Assembly: GCA_958299035.1 (NCBI GenBank)
Contig: CATQJL010000112.1
Location: forward strand, 46,582,941-46,646,940
DNA: 64,000 nucleotides
From: Cylicocyclus nassatus
Taxonomy: Eukaryota > Nematoda > Chromadorea > Rhabditida > Strongylidae
Direction of reading: 5' to 3'
Shown: positions 1 through 9,154 of the stretch, one piece after another
Layout of the letters: every line of letters begins with the position of its first letter
Position numbering within the stretch: the first letter of the stretch is position 1
Position numbers and translations under genes: made by a program
Notes under the pieces: generated by a model
What the model was told of the DNA's origin: nothing
Seen by the model: only the letters and a program-made list of their open reading frames with translations
Databases searched by the model: none

Positions 1-207
1 AAAGTTGGACATGGTAAAAACCATGTGTTCGAAATTTCGGCCATTATCTCACTGATCGCAAGAGCAAGCGGCACAGGAATATGACAGTTGAAAAGAGGAA
101 GAAAAGCTGCGTCAGATAGTGCCTAAAGCGTTTTCCTGCATTCATTCCACGTGTTTTTATGATAGGTTGAAAAAACGGAAAGAACTTTCGGAACGACCTA
201 ATATATG

Positions 208-258
208 TAATAAAATATAAAAATAAAATAAAATAAAATAAAATAAAAAATAAAATAT
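208..258. repeat. AAAAT microsatellite
   Basis: An A-rich stretch made of repeated AAAAT pentamers that grades into AT-rich sequence up to about 290. It is a simple repeat. Nothing coding is seen in the first 760 bases. Confidence 0.8.
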
Positions 259-762
259 AGTATATAATAAAATATTATATTATTATATTATAATTCCATT
301 TTCATACAAGATTGTCAAAGAAAACGAAAAAAAGCCCCTGTAAACAATATAGTAGATGAAGGTATCTTTGCTACTGAAAAGCCAATGTGGGATGAATGAG
401 GCGTCAATAAAAGATTAGTTAAGGTTTATGATAGAAAACTAAAAAAAACCAATACTTTTATCAGTGATATTATCGAGATGGTTTTGAAGACCAAGAAAGT
501 ACGCTTGACAAATCGAAGTTTGGTCTGAGACTCTTCTCCAAGAAGTGTAAACTCCAAGAAACAATTTGCGAAGTAGAATTAAGGATGTCCACAAAGCAAT
601 AGGTGAGCGTTAGGTAGTTGACAAAATGCAACACAATTTCAAATTCGTTTGCAAAAGCGCGCGCAGTAGCAAAACTCGTCCGTTTGTCCTGACCTAAACA
701 TGCGAGGCGAGGCGGCGATCCGCGGTGTGAGTCATGAGTCATGACCAGGGTAAAGCAAGTAG

Positions 763-1678
763 TGTGGCACAAGATCGCTGGTTACGACCCCCCCCCCCCT
801 CCTCTGATTGCTGTCTCAATAAGACCCCCCTGAACTATATACCTAAGATAGCATTACTTGAAGGCCCTGTCACATAACGGGCAACATATCCATGATTAAC
901 ATGCCAATTAGCCCCTGTAGACAAAGTTTGTGCGAGTTCTGAAGATTCAAGATACTTGGCCACCTAAGTGAAATGGTCATTTTCCAATATGATTAACTTT
1001 GTTTGAAAAGTGAGTTAACTACCCGTTTTTGCACTCACGACAAAGCACTGCTTCTTTGTTGTCTACTTTACAGATCACGTTCCAAAGTTTCATATTGTGG
1101 AACTAGAAGCCATCCAAGATCTCGTTTTTTCGCAATTTTCGCTTTTGATGGCTGTGCTTTCACAAGATATTACTCAGAGCCAAGAAGACAAATTCAGGCT
1201 CAAATTACTTCTTTGAAATCTACGAGATTTAGGCTATCGACTCATGTAAATATTGTTCACTAAATATGTATTTTTGATATAGTTAATGGGGTGTGGCAAA
1301 ACCCCTCAAAAGCTGTGGCCGCCAAAGCTTTTGAAGGCAGCGTTCAGGCAGATTCTCGACTTCTATATTTTTTATGTTATCCAGGCCTTTCCATGGCGCT
1401 GATTCCGAACATGGAACTCAAAAAGCGTGAATTTCTCAGAAAACCACCTTTTGAAGCTATTTTGGGAAAAACCGGACGAGTGCTTCTGATGTTATCCTTG
1501 TCGAAAGCAAGTATTAACAGGTAAACGCTGTAAGTTCGACTGTGTTCGTCATGCGAAAACACGTCAAGGCTGAGGAGATTTCGTTCATAAGGGGTTGGCC
1601 GTCCGAGGGAAGTGGGCGCGGTCGTCGAGCTCGGATCTGCCTGGACGCTGCCTTCAAGGGGTTTTGTGCCACACCCGA
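763..1678. mobile_element. Interspersed DNA element with GTGTGGCA ends, copy A
   Basis: The left end (GTGTGGCACAA, about 763) is matched in inverted orientation by the right end (TTGTGCCACACC, about 1660-1676). A third GTGTGGCAAAACCCCT motif lies at 1290. The 780-1290 half aligns over about 500 bp with 35593-36109, including shared blocks around GAAATGGTCATTTTC and ACTAGAAGCC. The segment 1287-1678 is flanked by TTAA on both sides (1283-1286 and 1679-1682) and has its own TIRs, so it may be a MITE inserted next to the larger repeat. No transposase frame is visible. Class is unknown; TTAA flanks occur in piggyBac-type elements, but that is only a hint. Confidence 0.55.
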
Positions 1679-1684
1679 TTAATT

Positions 1685-1841
1685 TATAGGCCGTCCGCGC
1701 TGCGCGCGGAGAGCAACGCTGTTGCGTCAGTGAAGATAGTTGGGCGCAGAGAAAAACGGGCGGCGAGAGTGCACGGGGAAAGAGGAGCGACGCGCAATAT
1801 ACACCTTGCGCACTCTCCGCGCCCTGCGCGGACGGCCTATA
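1685..1841. mobile_element. Small GC-rich foldback MITE
   Basis: Terminal inverted repeats starting TATAGGCCGTCCGCGC at 1685 and ending with the complement at 1841 form about 28-bp imperfect arms around a GC-rich centre of roughly 100 bp. It lies directly beside the preceding element. No coding potential. Confidence 0.6.
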
Positions 1842-2640
1842 CCTTCAAATCATTCAAATCTCTGCATTTTTTATATCGTTGCTATTGCTCAACCATCTTC
1901 TTTATATAGTAGGAAAACCATTTGAAATCGTTTCTTCTAGTGAAAGATATGATCGTTTTTCCTTACCTATGCAAATGGAAAATACTGCGAAAGTACTGGG
2001 TTACGGTAACATGCCTAGTCTGCACTACTATGTAAATCGCGATTTAAGGTGACAAGAATGAGTGTATACGATATATATATAGTAGTATATAAGATAGCCT
2101 ATCTCAATTTACATCAAAGTGATTTGAGTTTGATTGGTCTTCTCTAATCTGAGATACTGAAAGCGGAAAATGGAAGAAATGAGATTTTGGCTTGCTCGTA
2201 ATTCCATAGTTTGGATGTTATTCGAAGTAGGATTCTTAATGTGAGCAAAAAGTAGTAGATTGTACTAAGTGCAGAAAGATGTAGTTAACTCACATTTGAA
2301 ATGAAAATAACATGTTCAAAAATGACTATCTCACTTGGATGGCCCAGTATTTTGAAACCTCAGAAATCGCTGAAACTTGGCCCACAAGGGTTATTTGACA
2401 TTCTATTTACGAAAATGATGTTTTTATGCAATGCTGTTTTATTACGCTTACGGTACGTATATGATGCTAGTACTTTACACAGTGCCTGTCTGACATTGAT
2501 AACGAATATCATGTTATCGTTAACATCAGCTCCCTCAATAATGACCTCCGCCCTCGTTCCGACCCCTCAATACGATCCCCCAGGTGTGGCGTGCTACACC
2601 CCACGCTTGCCTGGTCATGGCGCGTGGCCGTCGGCGCTTC

Positions 2641-3033
2641 CATAGGGATCGTTCAGACCGCGCCGGTATCCGCCCAAACCCGCCCAAATACGTCCGAATC
2701 CGCCCGAACCCGCCTCAACGCTGGCACTGCCAAAGCGCAGCGGGTAATCGGCAAATTGGCACATTGGAGCACGCGTGGAATACTGCACGCGTGGTGCATA
2801 TAACTTAGTCACAAGTAGCTCCTTTACATACCCATCTTCTTTTGCAACTACTCCGATATTACAAGGATCAATCCTACGCGTGCTCCAATATGCCAACTTG
2901 CACGCAATCTGCTGCGCTTTGGCAGTTCAGACGGGTTCGACGCATTTAAGCGAGTTTGGGGGGATTCGGACGTATTCGGGGGGGGGGGGGAGGGGTTGAA
3001 CTGGTACCGGCGCGGTCTGAACGATACCGTAGC
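2641..3033. mobile_element. Foldback element with about 140-bp inverted arms
   Basis: The 21-bp block at 2648-2668 (ATCGTTCAGACCGCGCCGGTA) recurs as a perfect inverted copy at 3005-3025. Pairing continues inward through CGTCCGAATC, CTGCCAAAGCGCAGC and ATTGGAGCACGCGT. The centre (about 2790-2870) is unpaired. A G-run lies at 2981-2991. The small frames in the arms are symmetric artefacts. Confidence 0.65.
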
Positions 3034-3371
3034 AGGAGTGGTAGATATCGCGCTCTAATCGAAATCTGGCATTTGTACAGTAAGTTTTGACCCGCTTTAG
3101 GCGGAAATTGGACTGGCGCGAGTCCGCCTCGCAACAGCTCGCGCCGTTTCGCAGCTACAGTATATCCTATCGTGCTTAGAACCCATGTCTACGTCTCTTC
3201 AATCCTCCTAGTCTTTACTTGGCAAAATGCCAGCGCTATGCGCCCGCGAAGCCTCTAGCGATGCGCATGCGCTGCTCCACGTAGAATGTCTCGCCTAATC
3301 CGGGATGAAACCGACTGTAGTACTGCCGTCCAGATACCGGATGAAGCGGAGTGTCCGCTTTGAGGCCTATA

Positions 3372-3655
3372 GATAGGTAACCTCGAGTCATTTGTAACTT
3401 AATATGTGAGATTGCACACTAAGCCTTTTTAGTGACGGTACCCATACTAATAACTTCTCAGTGAAACATTTTCTAGCTTAACAAAATGTAGAAATGTGTT
3501 CTACTGACTAACATATAACCAAATAAAACAAAAGAAACAAGAAAGCAAGGAGAAATCACTGAAAATGAGCAGGTTCTAGTTTCGCAGTTCGTCAGTTAGA
3601 GTGTGTAGTGTGCACTACGCATATTAAGTTACAAATGACTCGACGATAGGTATGA
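3372..3655. mobile_element. Foldback element, about 45-bp arms
   Basis: The block GTCATTTGTAACTTAATATG at 3387-3406 is repeated inverted near 3620-3640. Flanking matches (ATAGGTA, TGCACACTA) extend the arms to about 45 bp on each side of a roughly 190-bp centre. Confidence 0.6.
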
Positions 3656-3660
3656 TCGGT

Positions 3661-3816
3661 TTCCAGATTCGTGTGGAGGTGTATTGCAGACTTTACTTGA
3701 TAATACAGGTAAACTTGCTAAACCTCTACGTTATAGCATTGCTTTTCGTACTCTCTCGCTAGCAAAAACCGCCACGCGGTGAGTTGGCAAGACTCCACCT
3801 CCACACGAATCTGGAA
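3661..3816. repeat. Perfect 21-bp inverted repeat
   Basis: TTCCAGATTCGTGTGGAGGTG (3661-3681) and its exact complement (3796-3816) enclose 114 bp. Weaker pairing (GATCGG/CCGATG) extends outward by several bases. It abuts the preceding foldback element. From here to 4460 there is only diverged repeat sequence, including two copies of a GCTGAAACTTG(G)CCC..GGTTATTCGACACGCTGATGCC motif near 4077 and 4200. Confidence 0.65.
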
Positions 3817-4469
3817 GCCGATGATATATCAAATGTCTTGCTGGAGGAATCGCAACGGGATGAAATCGCGTGATGTACCCGGCCCTTTTGACGCGAATAA
3901 AAATGTTGCCTTCACGCGATACGAGATCGCCTTCAATCGGTTCTGTGAAGCACCTGATGGGCTCTGCGTGGTGTGAATATCAGTGAGTATGGGGTTGCAC
4001 ATGCATTTATCCTCCTTAGTTTTCTTGGCGCTACTCCAGTATCCGGGCCCCAAAATTTTTTTGTCGTGGATTTCGCTGAAACTTGCCCCAGGGAGGTTAT
4101 TCGACACGCTGATGCCGAATATCACGTTGGTTTTGTACGGTAGCCTCATTTTCTGGGGTTACGGTGGGTATACGGTAGGGGGTCAAAATCACGGAATTCG
4201 CTGAAACTTGGCCCAGGGGGGTTATTCGACACGCTGATGCCAAATATAACACTTGCTGACCGCCACAACGCGTTATTTTTTAGTTACTGTAGGTGTAGAT
4301 GCGGGGTCAAAAAACCATAGATCAGGCTAAAACCGATCTAAAGGCTTTATTCCAAAGGCTGATTCCGAAAAGCATGCTCTTCCCTTGGTGAAACGATTAT
4401 ACTTCCGCTTGGTCACACACGTTTCATCGATCTCAACGGTGTGACCGAATCCTCCCAGCATTATCCGGT

Positions 4470-4510
4470 TAACATTAACATTAACATTTATTGCATAGGG
4501 TTCCTATGCA
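4470..4510 (-). repeat. LINE 3' terminus: hairpin plus hexamer repeat
   Basis: Positions 4492-4499 and 4503-4510 form an 8-bp stem (TGCATAGG/CCTATGCA) with a 3-nt loop. It is followed on the minus strand by AATAAATG and about three TTAATG/ATGTTA hexamers (4470-4489). CR1/L2-type LINEs commonly end in a small hairpin and short tandem repeats that the RT recognises, so this marks the element's 3' end. Confidence 0.75.
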
Positions 4511-4585
4511 TCAACACAACATAAACAATAACGAACGAACAAGAGATTGAAACAACAAAAAGAATGAGGTAGATGAACATAAAAG

Positions 4586-7414
4586 TCAGGTCTGTAAAGG
4601 AGAAGATAGATAGTTTTTGAGAATGGTTTTAAATTGTGCCAATTTAACAGGAAATCTATTCTTCCTAACAAACTTATCAATATCATGAGTAACTCGGTTT
4701 ACAAAGAAAAACCGCCTCACATTTTTCCTAGGCCGCGATAGTACTATCTTGTCTGAGCCTCCTCTAGTTATGGAACTTCTTCTCTGGAAAAACTCTGAAG
4801 CATTGAGATTGCAACTTCCGAAAAGAATCTTATGAGCCATTATCAGATCAAAAGCGCGTCTTCTAGTAGCAAGAGGCTCAAGACCCAAATTGTTATTTCG
4901 AAGGGTGTAGTTAGGGATACGATCGTATACAAATCCATTGCTCCTTATCAGCAGTTTCCTAGTGAAACTGTTTTGTACTTTTTCAATTGCATATATACTC
5001 GTCTTCTTGTAAGGATTGAACACAACAGTTCCGTATTCAACTAAAGGTCTGACATAAACTTTATAAGCTCTTACGAGAAGATCGATATCATTCGTTGAGA
5101 GGGCTCTATACAAATTATAAACTGCATGCATTCCTCTCGCAGCAATAGATTGACAATGTTTATCAAAACTTAGTCGATTATCCACCAGAAATCCAAGATC
5201 CGTCACCTCAGTTACATAATCTAGGATGTCCTGTCCTATAGTGTAGGAATATTCCACAGATTTTGGCCCTAGAGACAATACCTTTGTTTTCTCACGCGAA
5301 ATAGGCAATAGCCAGTCTTCCGACCATCTAACAACGAGATCTAAAGCCATCTGTACCTTTTCTTTATCTGCGCGCTCAATGACTGCACTGTAGATTTTGA
5401 AGTCATCAGCGAAAGCACAGCATCCAACACCAGCTCCCAGCACAAGGTCAGGAAGGTCATAAGTATAAATATTGAACAAGATTGGGGATAGAACCCCACC
5501 TTGAGGCACTCCACTCAGCATAGGTCGTAGACTAGAAAAGCTTTCATTAACTCGGACTGTAAATGAACGTTCATGTAAAAAGGCCTCAATCCAAGCTATA
5601 ACCTGGGGATGGATGCCAATCATTTTTAGTTTGACTATAAGTTTGGTATGAGAGACCTTGTCAAATGCTTTAGTAAAATCTAGGTAAATGACATCAACCC
5701 CTTTGCCTGCGTCTAATGCCCGAGTCCAGTCATTCAGCGAATGCAACATCGCCGTAACCGTTGATTTGCCTGCTTGAAACCCATGCTGAGCGTTAGAAAT
5801 GATACCACGACTGGTTAGATGATTAACTATTCTTTTCTTTAACACTTTCTCAAACAATCTAGCAAAAACGGAGGTAATACTTATAGGCCGGTAGTTTTTA
5901 GGGGAGGTGTGAGGCTTCTTTTTAGGTATGGGAGTTACATACGATATTTTCCATCTGTATGGAACTTCTGCACTAATCAAGCTCAAGTTAAATATGAATT
6001 GCAGGGGTTTCGCAATGATATGGGCAACCTCTTTGATGAATCGATGAGGTATATGATCAGGGGTCAGAGATTTTGATTTTGGCCATCTACGAAGAAGTTC
6101 AAAAATCTCACTTTCATCAAAATATACAGAGTCCATAGCTTCAAATCGCGGTGTAACATTTTCGGAAACACTTGATTCATCTCTCTGAAAAACCTTTTCG
6201 AAAACATCTGCAAAACACTCTGATTTTTCAGCATCAGTATTTATGGCTGCACCATCATCAGCCAAAAGAACTCCCAACTTCATCCTCTCTTTAAGCCTTG
6301 AATTAAGGAGCTGGTAGAACGCTGATCTGTTTCCACTGTTTATGGTTTTCTTTTCCAAGTAAGCCTGATATTTTTTTAATCGCTTCAAGTATCTATGATT
6401 TATCCTTTTGTATAATGTAGAAGCAATTCCTCTTCCATTAGCTCTCGCTTTATACCAAGCTTTTGCTCTAATACGCGAAAGCGTCACAAGATGTTTCGGA
6501 ATGCTCGGCGTATTTCGCGGTACAGATATGAGCGGCACGTAAAGTTCAATTGTATGCTGAAGGATAAAAATCATCATCTCATACATATCATTGAGTGAGC
6601 CTGCTGCATGAAAGGAGCCTAGCCAGTCAATTGTTTCCAGATAGCTGATAGCTCCTGCCATGTTGGCATTTTTAAAGTCCCTTCTCAAAACGCATTTGAC
6701 TTTAGTTCTACATAGGTCCTCCAAACGAAAACTTATCAAGGCATGGTCACTAGAGCCCACCGGTGGATTTACCAGGACATCCTTTATTAATTCTTCATCA
6801 TTAGTTAAAATCAAGTCTAATATGCTTTTCCCCAGCGTGCAGGTGGTTACTTTTTGAACAAGGCGATGATTCAAACACATATTCATGAACAATTTAGCTG
6901 CAGGACTTGCTTTGCAGAATTGAAAAGAATTCCAATCAATTCCCGGAAGATTGAAATCACCCAACAGTACTGATGGGTAGCTGCACGCTATGAGATCTGT
7001 AATAGCTTTAATCATTTGCCTAATGTTTCGAGCTGTGCATGACGGCGCCCTATACACAAGTATCAAACGCATTTGTTGGCGACTGGTTACGATATCGGAG
7101 CAAATCAATTCATATCCATCAACGACTGATTCAGAAAAAATCAATTGTGGATATAGTTCCCTACTAATCAATACGGCCACCCCTCCTCCTATTTTAGCCT
7201 CTCGATCACACCTATATATTTCAAAAGAATTATGAAAGTTTCCCAAGATAGGCAAATCACTGATGGTACTTTTGAGCCATGTTTCAGTAAGGCAGACTAT
7301 CCAGGCAGGAGAAGACCGAAGAACAAATGTGAGGGGCAGTGCATTTTTAGAAAGAGATCTTATGTTTGTTAGGAGGCACGGAATAGAACTATCTATCTTC
7401 CGAGGAAAAATCAC
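4586..7414 (-). CDS. LINE ORF2: endonuclease and reverse transcriptase
   Basis: This protein nicks target DNA and copies the element RNA in the nucleus. Numbering from the GTG at 7414, an N-terminal AP-type endonuclease spans about residues 10-230, with NIRSL (N17), LTETWL (E44), LLGDFN (D153, N155), LDLIL (D200) and SSDH (D223, H224). The RT spans about 470-720: NYRPISITS near 508, VIYLDFTKAFDKV (catalytic D579), GVPQGGVLSPILFNIY at 635-650 and CAFADDF at 666-672. A C-terminal region of about 200 residues follows, as in CR1-like elements. The frame is intact. It has no ATG before the endonuclease: the frame opens just after a TGA, in the -1 frame relative to the end of ORF1, so it is probably reached by ribosomal frameshifting. 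Re-initiation is the alternative. Confidence 0.93.
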   Translation of the reverse strand: MIFPRKIDSSIPCLLTNIRSLSKNALPLTFVLRSSPAWIVCLTETWLKSTISDLPILGNFHNSFEIYRCDREAKIGGGVAVLISRELYPQLIFSESVVDGYELICSDIVTSRQQMRLILVYRAPSCTARNIRQMIKAITDLIACSYPSVLLGDFNLPGIDWNSFQFCKASPAAKLFMNMCLNHRLVQKVTTCTLGKSILDLILTNDEELIKDVLVNPPVGSSDHALISFRLEDLCRTKVKCVLRRDFKNANMAGAISYLETIDWLGSFHAAGSLNDMYEMMIFILQHTIELYVPLISVPRNTPSIPKHLVTLSRIRAKAWYKARANGRGIASTLYKRINHRYLKRLKKYQAYLEKKTINSGNRSAFYQLLNSRLKERMKLGVLLADDGAAINTDAEKSECFADVFEKVFQRDESSVSENVTPRFEAMDSVYFDESEIFELLRRWPKSKSLTPDHIPHRFIKEVAHIIAKPLQFIFNLSLISAEVPYRWKISYVTPIPKKKPHTSPKNYRPISITSVFARLFEKVLKKRIVNHLTSRGIISNAQHGFQAGKSTVTAMLHSLNDWTRALDAGKGVDVIYLDFTKAFDKVSHTKLIVKLKMIGIHPQVIAWIEAFLHERSFTVRVNESFSSLRPMLSGVPQGGVLSPILFNIYTYDLPDLVLGAGVGCCAFADDFKIYSAVIERADKEKVQMALDLVVRWSEDWLLPISREKTKVLSLGPKSVEYSYTIGQDILDYVTEVTDLGFLVDNRLSFDKHCQSIAARGMHAVYNLYRALSTNDIDLLVRAYKVYVRPLVEYGTVVFNPYKKTSIYAIEKVQNSFTRKLLIRSNGFVYDRIPNYTLRNNNLGLEPLATRRRAFDLIMAHKILFGSCNLNASEFFQRRSSITRGGSDKIVLSRPRKNVRRFFFVNRVTHDIDKFVRKNRFPVKLAQFKTILKNYLSSPLQT

Positions 7415-8226
7415 ATGTTTAAATCATAGCTACAACGCGACTGCAAATTACGTGAAGAAATGTCAATTCTATTACTCGAATGAGGGGGAGGATTTGATGA
7501 GATATGATCATGATCAACGACAAGCGAAGAACGATTAGGCTCAGGATTGCGATCTATCTTTTTCTTCCTTTCCTCAGGGGGAAGGGAAGGTCTTATATAC
7601 AAACCTTGCCTATAAGGGAAATATTTCAAACGGGAAGCACGCCTGAGCGTGAGCCTAACAAAGTAGGAGGATGGCATAAGAACTTTTAGTAGCCTATCAC
7701 GATTAGCATTCGGTTTACCCATGCGGTATACCGAAATCGGGCGACAATCTATCGATAAAAATTCCAATATTTGACCCACACAGTTGAAGTCGTTGTTGAT
7801 CCTTTGACTACTGTTGCCATAACGGTATTCGGGTACTCCAATAAACACGAGCGAGCGCTGCCTTTCGAGCTCTTCATATGTGGAGGCATGTGGTGGGGGG
7901 CTCGTTGAAGTCGGCGGGCTGGTGCTGGAACTATTGACAATTTTCTTCAAATCAGAATTTTCCGCTCTCAGCTTCGCCAGCTCTTCTTTCAAAAGCCTAA
8001 CGTCGTCGCGCAACTCACTATTAGACTGGAGAATAGCGTCCGTTTGTTTATGACTTTCCAACAAAATTGAAATAATGGCTCGAGCGTAAACAGGCAAACC
8101 GTCATCCTTGGCCAGATCGGCCGCCGCCTGCAGTAGATCGGGTGACGCGCGTGGTGATTCGGCCAAATCCAGACGTCGCTTCTTCCAGCGATCCGCAGGA
8201 GGAACAGGATAAGAGGGCGTATCCAT
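7411..8226 (-). CDS. LINE ORF1: RNA-binding nucleocapsid-like protein
   Basis: A 271-residue protein starting at an ATG that directly follows the leader. Residues about 50-97 form a heptad-rich coiled coil (AIISILLESHKQTDAI, LRDDVRLLKEELAKLRAE), which would support oligomerisation. A Ser/Thr/Pro linker follows. Residues about 120-220 resemble the RRM-like region of LINE ORF1 proteins, with SLVFIGVPEY, VYRMGKP, RLLKVLMPSS and LYIRPSLPPEERKKK. The tail is basic, then Pro/Ser-rich. The stop TGA at 7411-7413 overlaps the ORF2 frame. The expected role is binding element RNA in an RNP together with ORF2. Assignment to this family is by motif resemblance and by position upstream of an EN-RT ORF. Confidence 0.85.
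   Translation of the reverse strand: MDTPSYPVPPADRWKKRRLDLAESPRASPDLLQAAADLAKDDGLPVYARAIISILLESHKQTDAILQSNSELRDDVRLLKEELAKLRAENSDLKKIVNSSSTSPPTSTSPPPHASTYEELERQRSLVFIGVPEYRYGNSSQRINNDFNCVGQILEFLSIDCRPISVYRMGKPNANRDRLLKVLMPSSYFVRLTLRRASRLKYFPYRQGLYIRPSLPPEERKKKIDRNPEPNRSSLVVDHDHISSNPPPHSSNRIDISSRNLQSRCSYDLNM
7417..7423 (-). promoter_or_regulatory. Putative -1 ribosomal frameshift site (T TTA AAC)
   Basis: In the ORF1 frame the last codons read GAT TTA AAC ATG TGA. This gives the slippery heptamer T TTA AAC in the correct phase, with the ORF1 stop two codons downstream. Slipping one base back after AAC continues into CAT GTG ATT TTT, the ORF2 frame. UUUAAAC is a known highly efficient -1 slippery sequence in RNA viruses. 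About 14 nt downstream a modest hairpin is possible (CGGAA / TTCCG at roughly 7401-7397 and 7382-7378, with inner TAGA/TCTA). Frameshifting itself is inference. Confidence 0.65.
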
Positions 8227-8312
8227 AAGTTTAGAAGAAAGAATAGCAGTAGCGAATATCAGCGTCGAAAGAAAAAATAGGCTGCCGAACGTCGGGTTGG
8301 GTTGGCTGAGAC

Positions 8313-8353
8313 GTCATCGATCGATATCGATAAAATCGATATCGATCGATGAC
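8313..8353. repeat. Perfect 19-bp palindrome with 3-bp spacer
   Basis: The arm 8313-8331 (GTCATCGATCGATATCGAT) is exactly complementary to 8335-8353, around AAA. It sits at the presumed 5' edge of the LINE and at the start of a neighbouring interspersed repeat. A decayed version (AAAATCGATACCAATCGACG) appears near 29384, so at least part belongs to that repeat family. Confidence 0.8.
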
Positions 8354-8516
8354 GAAAAGTAGCCTATGGCACCCGCCGGGGCCCGTAGTGTATGTGTGCC
8401 AAGTTTGGTCCGGATCGGTTCAGAAATGGAATTTTCTATTCGGAACATACGTACATACATACATACAGACATACATACATACAGACAAACAGACATTCAG
8501 CTTTATATATAAGATT
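8331..8516 (+). mobile_element. Interspersed repeat 'R', 3'-end-like copy A
   Basis: This segment matches 29384-29479 plus 30286-30386 (copy B, split by a mariner insertion). Shared blocks are GACGAAAA.TAGCC, AAGTTTGGTC..GATCGGTTCAGAA, CTATTCGGAA and a (ACAT/ACAG)n tail ending in TATATATAAGATTA. The consistent tetranucleotide tail suggests the 3' end of a retroposon, possibly RTE or SINE-like. The class is not established. Confidence 0.6.
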
Positions 8517-9154
8517 AGCCAAAATGTATCCATTGTATGAGCTGCTCTGATACTCGACACGACCATTCGAACAAATTTGGGCGATTTTGCTCCAGTTTTT
8601 GAAGTTTCCCGAAAAACGCCCATAATTCGGCGTCCAGAGACGCAATTAAGACAGATTTAAAAACACTGTGCAATACCCTCCAAAGCAGTATGGGTCTCAT
8701 CTGAAAAGGCCACTTCGACTTAACACGCTTCCCTTGTAAGTAACATGGGTTTTGGGTGAATGTTGGCTCTAAGAAACTATGCCAACGAGGATGAGCATTT
8801 AAGGAGAGCTTGTAGTCCATTTCAGCTGGACTTACACAATGCTCACTTCTACGGTGAGGTTAAAAGGTGAGTTATGAGTTTATTACAAGCCTCGGAGCAC
8901 AGGTTTAAACAAACTGTTTTCGAGATCCACAAAATGAGGTTCGTGAGCTGTAGTGCTGTATCGTATGCTTATGCATTCTTTTGAATTTAAAAAAACTACG
9001 CCGTTTACATATTGGAAGAGGGTTTTGATTTCCATTTTCACGTTTGCCATATATAGGTTTTGGAAGCTGATCTCAGATATGTAGGCTCAAGAGCTGCTAA
9101 TCGTGTCACCATGAAATTTAACTCACTTTTGCAAACGATCCAAGCAGAAATTTG

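Larger units (their letters stand above)
4470..8312 (-). mobile_element. Full-length CR1/L2-type LINE (non-LTR retrotransposon)
   Basis: On the minus strand a short leader (about 8312-8227) precedes ORF1 (coiled coil plus RRM-like region), then ORF2 (AP endonuclease plus reverse transcriptase), a short 3' UTR, a terminal hairpin and an ATGTTA-type hexamer repeat. There is no poly(A) tail. That 3' architecture and the endonuclease-RT order are typical of the CR1/L2 group. Both ORFs are uninterrupted, so this is a young or possibly still competent copy. The 5' boundary is inferred from a palindromic target-like sequence at 8313-8353. CR1/L2 elements often lack clear target duplications, and none is seen. 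Confidence 0.85.

Noticed and set aside
7412..7414. GTG as a true start codon for LINE ORF2
   Set aside because: GTG starts are not usual in animals; the slippery heptamer in the correct phase explains ORF2 access better.
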